A DNA stretch of 14,145 bases from Clostridia bacterium (GTDB taxonomy: Bacteria > Bacillota > Clostridia > Oscillospirales > CAG-272). Both the position numbers and the translations under genes were made by a program. The stretch spans positions 1-14,145 of the forward strand of contig JAGBTR010000107.1 of the NCBI GenBank assembly GCA_017631215.1. Direction: 5' to 3'. Of the stretch, positions 8,601-14,145 are shown piece by piece (within the stretch, counting starts at the first letter, position 1; each line of letters opens with the position of its first letter). The notes under the pieces are model-generated. The model was not told the origin of the DNA and did no database searches. It worked only from the letters and a program-made list of their open reading frames with translations.

Positions 8601-9653
8601 GCGCAGATGCAAGAAAAAATGCTGCATATGGAGCCGCTCGCTCCCAATCAGCTTATCTCGTTCCGTATGTCGATGTCGGGTAGTGCCTACCGCACGAGCA
8701 GCTTTTTGCCCTCGACGCATTGCTTCGACTTCCAGTCGCTCGCAACGACTATGGACTTTATGGAGCCCGAGGGATATCAGCTCGGTACGTCCGAGATTCA
8801 GGCACTGCAGATCATGTTCGCCAACGCCTACGCACGCTATACCAAGCCCGATGCGCCCGTGGTCTGGAAGGAATACGGTCGCCACGTATGGCCCGGTCAC
8901 GATGACGCCAACTTCGCACCCAGCGAGGTTCTTCTGCAGACGCAGGCCGACTATTACCGCTATGCACTGGAGTATGCACTGAACTCCTACACGTCGGGTA
9001 TGTTCTGCTGGACGAGCTACGGCGGCTATCGTACCGATGAGAAGTCGGATTACGGTATCTTCAATCCCGATGGCTCCGACCGCCCCGCTACGCTGCTGAT
9101 GCGCGAGTATGCACCCAAGATCATTGGTCAGGGCGAGAGACAGAACGAGGTATTCATCGCGCTTGAAAGAGATGATCACGTTGGCGGTATCTTCGGTATG
9201 TTCGACGCGGTCAAGGATGAGCTTGCGGCCGCATTTGCCGCGGGAAAGACGGTCACCTTCATCAACGCGACGCAGCATGAAAACGGTGATCACGCCTACG
9301 CGGACACGTTGCTTGACTACGCGATCGCAGATGCCAAGCCTGAAAACGGCACCTACCCGCTCCGTTACGTCAACGGTATGATCAAGGACTTCCGTGTCGT
9401 CAGCGAGGACGGCAAGACATACGCCGAGGTCACGGTCTGCAATACCAAGCAGTCGATCTGGCGCGCAGGCACCGTCTCGGTCGTGTCGACCGCTGAGAGC
9501 GACATTGCCGTCGATTGCACGATCGATGCAGAGGTCGGTTATCTGGAGAACACGACGGTCAAGCTCGAGATCTCCGGCAAGGGCGACGTTGCTCTGCGCT
9601 TTGAGATCAACGGTATACCTTTCGGTCCGCTCTATACCGCAACGGTAAAATAA
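5700..9653 (+). CDS. Multidomain lipoprotein, putative clan GH-A glycoside hydrolase (array copy 3)
   Basis: This 1317-residue protein has the same plan as its neighbours. The lipoprotein signal has Cys24 in box LCAC, followed by an acidic Pro/Ser linker to about 54. The GH67/GH20-type N-terminal domain spans about 55-170. Then come the GATase/ThuA-like segment (187-330, GRVLMLGGPAF at 269), jelly-roll (340-478), second alpha/beta segment (494-621), Ig-like domain (625-736), TIM-barrel (737-1150) and C-terminal beta-sandwich. Candidate catalytic residues are Glu876 (DIAWEPRIG, acid/base) and Glu1058 (VVWKEYG, nucleophile), 182 apart as in copy 2. Copy 3 has Tyr where the other copies have Phe in K-E-F-G. 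Its loop between GVNY and YDP is 29 residues, the longest seen, rich in Asn/Ser/Thr, and likely near the active-site mouth. Start ATG 5700 is set by the ribosome site. It has its own promoter and terminator. Clan assignment is moderately sure; substrate is unknown. Confidence 0.9.
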   Translation: MRRHLFRCLMFILTSILLIGLCACQKPDPSQPSDPLPPSEDDPSIDDPPATEDLITLVADGVSEYRITYSDFANDYVKSEVIRLRNAIETVTGVKLTVVTDWEDQANNDDIKEILVGKTNRAASTDLAKKLGDSEYGVAISGNKISLGGSQTSLSKAVTAFLATYLGYQNAETFDTKATVTLPKEVLSVQSIYSDRTVALYITNQDLRYVDALAKSLRDAFGNVTVASLNTPPSEIFDANTHHLVVVAGVNTIPASFTSKLQGYLENGGRVLMLGGPAFKTTLYEYQGEWFDFNDYIETLIKDLEEDEQQVIMDTFSSSLINRFAFSSDNNTPSKTQLGNYGLKGSSRQFFHEVENLSSWATLALGVKVDMKDANVISFYAKPGDDHTDSFTLEVEESNGSRWYTAVPFIGDDWEHYAYLASDFTWFDTSTSTPARGATPDLSDITKIRIGFADSHARTTDGHHSYYVSDIKVSKLDTDLIDIMDNNRLVLDGVSPLYEQYPITNGANIVTDANQVIVTERDYVLPSEIISRHPGLTGIGYDKDTRIRFIPLLRVTDEKGLHSGYAAWIDLYATHTNHNSKQEGSMVGYFSAVSEDFYNADGIAAVTEAAVAMTRNVFLVDGGTTEYTYLASDKEDIVAGLKYVTLKGQSPKGNLIATVALYKGDKVLAEYSSEKIDMLDLKNSIKALQGSYARNGEDPDRVVATLTLDGEVIDRLEHDVHFWSPKPLEERKYIYIEDGYFKRDGEIISFFGVNYMPSYAAARPENDNNFYSSTTYQSLTANGAYDPTVIHYDLARIKDIGMNAVALWGEIQYLKECNNVLDLARICEELGLYVDLSIRPTAYPLQKYSESDVETLIHRLQFHENDNIIAFDIAWEPRIGNYDGSWTPGHKYGPHYFIGRDHWDDEFTAWTALQYGSIEAAEQAWGVKLERNAKGDLLLSDAMLDDTTGKYQKAVAAYYRFIDDIVSAQMQEKMLHMEPLAPNQLISFRMSMSGSAYRTSSFLPSTHCFDFQSLATTMDFMEPEGYQLGTSEIQALQIMFANAYARYTKPDAPVVWKEYGRHVWPGHDDANFAPSEVLLQTQADYYRYALEYALNSYTSGMFCWTSYGGYRTDEKSDYGIFNPDGSDRPATLLMREYAPKIIGQGERQNEVFIALERDDHVGGIFGMFDAVKDELAAAFAAGKTVTFINATQHENGDHAYADTLLDYAIADAKPENGTYPLRYVNGMIKDFRVVSEDGKTYAEVTVCNTKQSIWRAGTVSVVSTAESDIAVDCTIDAEVGYLENTTVKLEISGKGDVALRFEINGIPFGPLYTATVK

Positions 9654-9660
9654 TCACACA

Positions 9661-9690
9661 AGGACACCCCTTCCCAAGGGGTGTCCTTTT
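9661..9690 (+). terminator. Rho-independent terminator of array copy 3
   Basis: A perfect 12-bp stem (AGGACACCCCTT at 9661-9672 with its exact complement at 9676-9687) closes a CCC loop and runs into TTTT (9687-9690). It begins 7 bp after the stop codon. Confidence 0.88.
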
Positions 9691-9741
9691 CCTCTGTCAA
9701 TCTAAACAAAGAAGGTATTCAAATTTTGTCACAGTTGCCAA

Positions 9742-9771
9742 TTGCCAACAACGCTTGAAAAATGATATAAT
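9742..9771 (+). promoter_or_regulatory. Sigma-A-type promoter of array copy 4
   Basis: TTGCCA (9742-9747), an 18-bp spacer and a perfect TATAAT (9766-9771) preceded by TG (9763-9764) give an extended -10. The -35 is the second unit of a direct repeat TTGCCAA (9735-9741 and 9742-9748). The start is expected near 9778, with a leader of about 44 nt. Confidence 0.78.
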
Positions 9772-9803
9772 ATGATATCTATTTTTGCTTGATGGATATT
9801 AAC

Positions 9804-9810
9804 GAAAGGA
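9804..9810 (+). promoter_or_regulatory. Shine-Dalgarno GAAAGGA of array copy 4
   Basis: GAAAGGA ends 11 nt before ATG 9822, which opens the lipoprotein signal. A closer ATG at 9812 is in another frame, only 1 nt from the site, and stops after 27 codons. Confidence 0.75.
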
Positions 9811-9821
9811 AATGAAAAAGT

Positions 9822-12800
9822 ATGAGAAAAATTCTTACTTTGATGCTGGTATGTCTGCTCGTCGCACTGCCCGCGCTCGGTCTTGTCGGCTGTAACGACA
9901 CGCCAAGCGTCCCCGACACGCCCGACGCACCGGATACGCCGAGCAATCCTGATCAACCAAACGATCCGACGGACACGCCGAATGATCCGACGGAACCGAG
10001 CGACGGTATCGTTCTGGTCGCAGACGGTGTAACACAGTATCGCATCGTTCGCAGTGACTTTGCCAAGGACGACGTCAAGAGTCTGGCAACGGCCATTCGC
10101 AAGGCGATCGAGACAGTCACAGGTGTCAAGCTCGCGCTCGTCACCGACTACGAGGACGAAAACAATAACGCTGACATCAAGGAGATTCTGGTCGGCAAGA
10201 CCAACCGTGCAGAGACATCGACCTTCAGCGCCAAGCTGAGTGGCACGGAGTACGGATATGAGGTGATCGGCAACAAGATCGTTATCGCCGGTGGCTCAAA
10301 TGCGTTGCTCAGCTTTGCCGTAGCCTCTTTTTTGCAGAATTGTGTGGGCTACACCTCGGAGGATCAATTTACTATGAATAAGAATCTTATCCTTCCAAAA
10401 AATCTTTCCGTTATCAAGAGTAACGATCACTCGCGCGACGTAGTGCTTTACACTGCCAAGAGCGACGTTCCCTACCTGGATGCCCTGCAGAAATCGCTCG
10501 AGCCGGTCGTCTCATCGCTCACGCTCAAGACGCAACACGACGCCCCTGCTTCTGTCTTTAACGCGCAGCAGTACGGTCTTGTACTGGTTGCCGGTGCTGA
10601 CACCTTCCCAAGGGCTGCGCTGAATGCCATCTCGGGCTATCTCAACGCAGGTGGACGTGTCCTTTTCCTGGGCGGTCCGACCTTCTATGATCTTGTCACC
10701 TTCTACAACGTGGGCGGCGAGCTGATGACGCATGATGAGTACGCGCAGTTCCTTTACGACGCGCTTGACCCCGATGACGCCAGTGTTTTGCTTAACACCA
10801 CCCTTCCCGGTATGACGGGAAGCCTGACACGCGCTACGCAAGACTACAACGCCCCTTACCGCTGGTCCGTCGGTAACTATGGGCTCAAAGGCTCGTCGAA
10901 TCAGTTCTACCACGAGGCGGGTGTCTCGCCGACCAACACGTGGGATATGTTGTCCGTCAATGTCAGCGTCAAGCGCAATGACAACAATCTTCTGCTCGTC
11001 GACGCCAAGCCCGGCAACGAGGATACCGATCATGTCACCATCGAGCTCAAGGAGAGTGACGGTACTCGCTGGTATGCCAATATCATATTCGAAAGCAACG
11101 ATTGGCAGACCTATATGCTGACCGCAAAGGATTTCACCTATTTCCAAGGCGGCACCAAGAAGGACTCGATCAAATTCGATAACGTCAATCATATGCAGAT
11201 CGGATACGCGACCTCCTTCTACGAAATCGGCAACAAGCAATACGCTTACTATATGTCGCTTCCGTCGCTCTATCACGTCGACGGGCTTGCGACTGCGGAG
11301 GGTGGCGAGCCCTTCAAGATGGACACCATCTCGCCGCTTTACGAGCAATATCCCATCACCAACGCCGCCAACTTGATCGTGGAGCACGAGCAGGTCTTCA
11401 TCTCGGAGCGTAATTACGTCGTCCCCGAGGAGCTGTTCTCCTGCCATCCCGGTCGTCAGGGCAACGGCTTTGACAAGAAAAGCGAGTCACGCTTCATCCC
11501 CTTGCTCCGCGTGACCGATGAAAAGGGTCTCCACTCGGGATACGCCGCGTGGATCCAGCTGTTCAGCAGCAGCAACAGTGCCAACGGTGCGCTTGAGGGC
11601 ACGATGGTCGGCTGCTTCAGTGCCTCCTCCTACGATTTTTACAACGCAGACGGCATCGCCGCCATCACCGAGGCGGTCACCGCAATGACGCGCAATTCCT
11701 TTATTGTGGACGGCGGTACGACCGAATATCTCTACGTCGAGGAAGCAACCGATGACATCATCTACGGTGCAAATTACATCACGCTCAACGGTGGAAGCAC
11801 CGCCAATATGACGCTCAACGTCTCGCTCTACCGCGGCGATGAATGTATCGAAAAATTCGACGCAAATCTCAATAGTGCCGTCGCTTCCACGAGCGGCGTC
11901 AGAACGCTGCAGAATCGCTACGATCTCTCAAACGGCAAGCCCGATCGCGCGGTCGCTACCATAACGCTTGACGGCAAGGTCATCGATCGCGTCGAGCACG
12001 CCATCCGCTTCTGGTCGCCCAAGCCGCTCGCGGAGCGCTCCTATGTATACGTAGAGGACGGATACTTCAAGCGCGACGGCAAGATCGTCAATCTCTTCGG
12101 TGTCAACTATCTTCCCTCTTACAACGTTGCCAACTACCCCGAGGAGAATGTCAGCGGCTCGTATTACAACCAATACTGTGCCGATCCCGCCTATGATCCC
12201 GAGGTCATCGCTTACGATCTCGCCCGCATCAAGGATCTGGGTATGAACGCCATCTCCTTCTCGTGCAATGGCACGACCAATAATCTCCTTGACCTCATCC
12301 TCCAATGTGAGGAGCTGGGGATTTATGTCGATCTGTCCATCAACGGTCGCGGCGCATATCCCCTCAGTGGCTTTGGTCTTGAGTCGGCAACCAACGTACT
12401 CACGACAAGATATCTGGATCAGATCGACACCATCGTAGCCTACGATATCGCTTGGGAGCCTCGCATCGGTGCATACGACGACAACAGCGGCACCCGCACG
12501 GGACGCAAGCAGTGGGATGACGACTTTACCGCTTGGGTCAAGGTGCAGTACGGCTCGATCGAGGCCGCGGAGACGGCTTGGGGCACCAAGGCTGACCGCA
12601 CAGCCTCGGGCGATCTGCTCGTGACCGACGATATGCTCAACGCTACGAGCGACAAGTACCAAAAGCTCGTTGCGGCTTATTACCGCTTCATTGACGATCA
12701 GATCTCGACCGAAATGACCAAGATCATTGATCTGCAAAAGGCAATCCCCAACCAGCTGTTCAGCTTCCGTATGTCGATGTCGGGTAGTGCCCTGCGCACC

Positions 12801-13775
12801 TCCAGCTTCCGTCCCTCGACACATTGCTTCGACTTCCAGAGCCTTGCGTCGAGTATGGCGTTTATGCAGCCCGAGGGCTACCAGTTGACCGCTAACACGG
12901 GCAACATCACCGATGAGACCGCGCTGCAGATCGAGTTTGTCAATGCATACGCACGCTACACGCAGCCCGACGCTCCCGTCGTTTGGAAGGAGTTTGGTAA
13001 GTCCGTTTGGGCAGGTGGCGAGCGCGGCAACTTCTTTGCCAAGGAAGCACAGCAGATCTCTGCTGAAGCCTACTACCGTGCCGTGATGGAGCACTGCTAT
13101 GAGAGCTACACGTCGGGTATGTTCTGCTGGTACTTCAGCGGTGGCTACCGCATTGCCGAGAAGTCGGATTACGGTATCCTTAATCCCGATGGCTCTGACC
13201 GTCCCTTGACCGCTCTTCTGCGTGAGTATGCTCCCAAGTTCATCAATCAGGGTGAGCGCAAGGATGCCGACACCGTCTATATCGCCGTGGAGCGTGACGA
13301 TCACGTCGGTGGTATCTTCGGTATGTTCGCATCCGTCAAGAGCGAGCTGGCCAAGGCCTTTAAGGCGGGCAAGTCTGTGACCTTCATCAACGCGTCGCAG
13401 GACGAGCTCGGAGGCTATGCTTACGCCGATGAGGTCTGCACCGAATCGGTCGGTAACACCGAAAAGACGGGCATCTACCCGCTCCGCTACGTCAACGGTC
13501 TGGTCAAGGGCGTTGAAACGTACTCCGAGGGCGGCAAGACCTACGCCAGCGTAACGGTTTGTAACACGAAGCAATCCGTCTGGCGTGCGGGCACCGTCAA
13601 GCTGATCTCTTACGACACGAGCGCGATCGCAGTCGATCACCTCATCGAGGAGGAGGTCGGTTATATGGAGAACGTCACGCTGACCATCCCGATCTCGGGC
13701 AACGGTAAGCTGGATCTCCGCTTTGAGATCAACGGCATCGAGTTCGGTCCGCTCTTCTCTACCACCGTTCGCTGA
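9822..13775 (+). CDS. Multidomain lipoprotein, putative clan GH-A glycoside hydrolase (array copy 4)
   Basis: This 1317-residue protein shares the array plan. The lipoprotein signal has Cys24 in box LVGC. The linker (25-62) is longer and rich in Asp-Pro and Thr-Pro, with a 7-residue repeat. Then come the GH67/GH20-type N-terminal domain (63-178), GATase/ThuA-like segment (about 200-345, GGRVLFLGGPTF at 277), jelly-roll (352-487), second alpha/beta segment (503-632), Ig-like domain (635-743), TIM-barrel (744-1145) and C-terminal beta-sandwich. Candidate catalytic residues are Glu879 (DIAWEPRIG) and Glu1057 (VVWKEFG). They are 178 apart, against 181-182 in the other copies, because the loop after the acid/base strand is shorter (GAYDDNSGTRTG, without the YFIGRQAW block). 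It has an extra stretch (TANTGNITDE) before the nucleophile strand and a 27-residue first barrel loop. These changes around the presumed active site make it the most distinct copy. Function beyond a probable glycosidase is not known. Confidence 0.9.
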   Translation: MRKILTLMLVCLLVALPALGLVGCNDTPSVPDTPDAPDTPSNPDQPNDPTDTPNDPTEPSDGIVLVADGVTQYRIVRSDFAKDDVKSLATAIRKAIETVTGVKLALVTDYEDENNNADIKEILVGKTNRAETSTFSAKLSGTEYGYEVIGNKIVIAGGSNALLSFAVASFLQNCVGYTSEDQFTMNKNLILPKNLSVIKSNDHSRDVVLYTAKSDVPYLDALQKSLEPVVSSLTLKTQHDAPASVFNAQQYGLVLVAGADTFPRAALNAISGYLNAGGRVLFLGGPTFYDLVTFYNVGGELMTHDEYAQFLYDALDPDDASVLLNTTLPGMTGSLTRATQDYNAPYRWSVGNYGLKGSSNQFYHEAGVSPTNTWDMLSVNVSVKRNDNNLLLVDAKPGNEDTDHVTIELKESDGTRWYANIIFESNDWQTYMLTAKDFTYFQGGTKKDSIKFDNVNHMQIGYATSFYEIGNKQYAYYMSLPSLYHVDGLATAEGGEPFKMDTISPLYEQYPITNAANLIVEHEQVFISERNYVVPEELFSCHPGRQGNGFDKKSESRFIPLLRVTDEKGLHSGYAAWIQLFSSSNSANGALEGTMVGCFSASSYDFYNADGIAAITEAVTAMTRNSFIVDGGTTEYLYVEEATDDIIYGANYITLNGGSTANMTLNVSLYRGDECIEKFDANLNSAVASTSGVRTLQNRYDLSNGKPDRAVATITLDGKVIDRVEHAIRFWSPKPLAERSYVYVEDGYFKRDGKIVNLFGVNYLPSYNVANYPEENVSGSYYNQYCADPAYDPEVIAYDLARIKDLGMNAISFSCNGTTNNLLDLILQCEELGIYVDLSINGRGAYPLSGFGLESATNVLTTRYLDQIDTIVAYDIAWEPRIGAYDDNSGTRTGRKQWDDDFTAWVKVQYGSIEAAETAWGTKADRTASGDLLVTDDMLNATSDKYQKLVAAYYRFIDDQISTEMTKIIDLQKAIPNQLFSFRMSMSGSALRTSSFRPSTHCFDFQSLASSMAFMQPEGYQLTANTGNITDETALQIEFVNAYARYTQPDAPVVWKEFGKSVWAGGERGNFFAKEAQQISAEAYYRAVMEHCYESYTSGMFCWYFSGGYRIAEKSDYGILNPDGSDRPLTALLREYAPKFINQGERKDADTVYIAVERDDHVGGIFGMFASVKSELAKAFKAGKSVTFINASQDELGGYAYADEVCTESVGNTEKTGIYPLRYVNGLVKGVETYSEGGKTYASVTVCNTKQSVWRAGTVKLISYDTSAIAVDHLIEEEVGYMENVTLTIPISGNGKLDLRFEINGIEFGPLFSTTVR
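9894..10007 (+). repeat. Asp-Pro/Thr-Pro linker with imperfect 21-bp repeat in array copy 4
   Basis: The linker after the lipidated Cys is built of Asp, Asn, Thr and Pro. AACGATCCGACGGA (9960-9973) recurs with one change at 9981-9994, a period of 21 bp (NDPTDTP, NDPTEPS). Such linkers usually hold the enzyme away from the membrane or through the cell wall. Confidence 0.7.
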
Positions 13776-13781
13776 TTCTTC

Positions 13782-13818
13782 AAAGACCATCGCCCACACC
13801 CGGGCGGTGGTCTTTTTT
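13782..13818 (+). terminator. Rho-independent terminator of array copy 4
   Basis: An 11-bp stem (13785-13795 with 13802-13812, one G-U pair) closes a 6-nt loop. AAA before the stem can pair with the first of six T after it (13813-13818). It begins 6 bp after the stop codon and looks strong. Confidence 0.9.
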
Positions 13819-13858
13819 ATATCGACGTCACCTCAGCATTTCTCTTGTCGCTTTAACC

Positions 13859-13877
13859 AAAAACGCGGATCGTTTTT
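13859..13877. other. Inverted repeat upstream of the copy 5 promoter
   Basis: AAAAACG (13859-13865) and CGTTTTT (13871-13877) form a 7-bp inverted repeat with a 5-bp centre, ending 25 bp before the -35. It could be a weak second terminator or a protein-binding site; chance is also possible. Confidence 0.3.
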
Positions 13878-13902
13878 CGTCAAAATGCCCACTTCAATTT
13901 CG

Positions 13903-13931
13903 TTGACACTCATATGTAAATATGGTATAAT
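13903..13931 (+). promoter_or_regulatory. Consensus sigma-A-type promoter of array copy 5
   Basis: A perfect TTGACA (13903-13908), a 17-bp spacer and a perfect TATAAT (13926-13931) with TG at 13923-13924 make this the closest match to consensus in the window. The start is expected near 13938, with a leader of about 47 nt. Confidence 0.88.
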
Positions 13932-13968
13932 AGTATGGAGTTTTTTATAGCAAAGCTTACCTAAAAAA

Positions 13969-13975
13969 GAAAGGA
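13969..13975 (+). promoter_or_regulatory. Shine-Dalgarno GAAAGGA of array copy 5
   Basis: GAAAGGA ends 9 nt before ATG 13985, the same sequence and nearly the same spacing as in copies 3 and 4. Confidence 0.8.
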
Positions 13976-13984
13976 AAAAACAGT

Positions 13985-14145
13985 ATGAAAAAACTAATCA
14001 CACTGCTTATGGTCTGTCTTTTGATCGTCCTTCCCGCGTTTACGCTGATGGGCTGTCAGGATGACCAGCCGGAAGTTCCGGTTGATCCGAGCAATCCGGA
14101 TGTGGATGACCCCACGAATCCCGATCAGCCGGACACCCCCGATAC
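13985..14145 (+). CDS. N-terminus of a further lipoprotein, probably array copy 5 (3'-truncated by the window)
   Basis: The window ends 53 codons into this gene. The visible part is a lipoprotein signal peptide (M-K-K, hydrophobic core, box LMGC with lipidated Cys24) followed by an acidic proline linker of Asp-Pro, Asn-Pro and Thr-Pro units. The Cys is at residue 24 as in copies 2, 3 and 4. The linker style, ribosome site and promoter type also match, and the start falls 4163 bp after that of copy 4, in step with the array. It is therefore most likely a fifth paralogue, but none of the catalytic region is visible. It could also be an unrelated lipoprotein with a similar signal and linker. Confidence 0.85.
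   Translation, partial: MKKLITLLMVCLLIVLPAFTLMGCQDDQPEVPVDPSNPDVDDPTNPDQPDTPD

Larger units (their letters stand above)
1..14145 (+). repeat. Tandem paralogous gene array, about 4.1-kb period
   Basis: Successive starts at 1611, 5700, 9822 and 13985 give periods of 4089, 4122 and 4163 bp. Each unit is promoter, ribosome site, 3.9-kb lipoprotein gene and terminator. Short coding blocks are nearly identical between units, such as RMSMSGS at 458-478, 4518-4538, 8664-8684 and 12768-12788. The intergenic sequences share signals but not sequence, which points to old duplications rather than recent amplification or an assembly artefact. Confidence 0.9.

Noticed and set aside
9812..9895. ATG at 9812 opening a 27-codon leader peptide before copy 4
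   Set aside because: It lies 1 nt from the Shine-Dalgarno site, overlaps the main start in another frame, and has no notable run of codons that would suggest attenuation.
1..14145. Recent amplification, transposition or assembly duplication as the origin of the array
   Set aside because: Protein and DNA differences are spread over all copies, loops differ in length, and the gaps are not alignable. No transposase, terminal repeats or target duplications were seen.
1..14145. CRISPR array, tRNA or rRNA genes, phage or toxin-antitoxin genes
   Set aside because: The coding genes fill nearly all the window, and the four gaps (160-209 bp) hold only terminators, promoters and ribosome sites.

Overview
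The window holds one thing repeated: a head-to-tail array of very large, related lipoprotein genes, all on the plus strand. It contains the 3' end of one gene (1-1450), three complete genes (1611-5507, 5700-9653 and 9822-13775, coding for 1298, 1317 and 1317 residues) and the first 53 codons of another (from 13985). The full genes start every 4.09 to 4.16 kb. No other gene is present: no transporter, regulator, transposase, tRNA, rRNA or CRISPR array.

Each complete protein has the same plan. It starts with a lipoprotein signal peptide whose lipidated cysteine is residue 24, followed by a Pro/Asp/Thr-rich linker. Next come an N-terminal alpha/beta domain like those in front of GH67/GH20-type enzymes and a Rossmann-like segment resembling the GATase/ThuA fold. 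A jelly-roll segment resembling a carbohydrate-binding module follows, then a second alpha/beta segment and an Ig-like beta domain. The protein ends with a TIM-barrel of glycoside hydrolase clan A type (a D-I-[AS]-W-E strand and a V-V-W-K-E-[FY]-G strand carry the two candidate catalytic glutamates) and a C-terminal beta-sandwich. The proteins are therefore most likely surface-anchored polysaccharide-degrading enzymes. The substrate cannot be read from the sequence.

Each gene is its own transcription unit. All four intergenic gaps (160-209 bp) hold a Rho-independent terminator followed by a sigma-A type promoter with an extended -10 (TGn upstream of TATAAT or TAGAAT), then a Shine-Dalgarno sequence (GGGAGG or GAAAGGA). 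Terminators and promoters are conserved in kind but not in sequence. Copies of the same enzyme can thus be expressed independently, perhaps under different conditions.

The organism is probably an uncultured anaerobe of the Bacillota, class Clostridia, of the gut or rumen type. The basis is the MKK/MRK-type lipoprotein signals followed by acidic proline linkers, the strong Shine-Dalgarno sites, the sigma-A promoters, the U-tract terminators, a GC content that looks a little above one half, and expansion of large glycosidases. Species or genus cannot be assigned.

The feature most deserving attention is the array itself, combined with an unusual Trp-Glu (not Asn-Glu) acid/base signature and a barrel loop that varies strongly in length between otherwise well-conserved paralogues.
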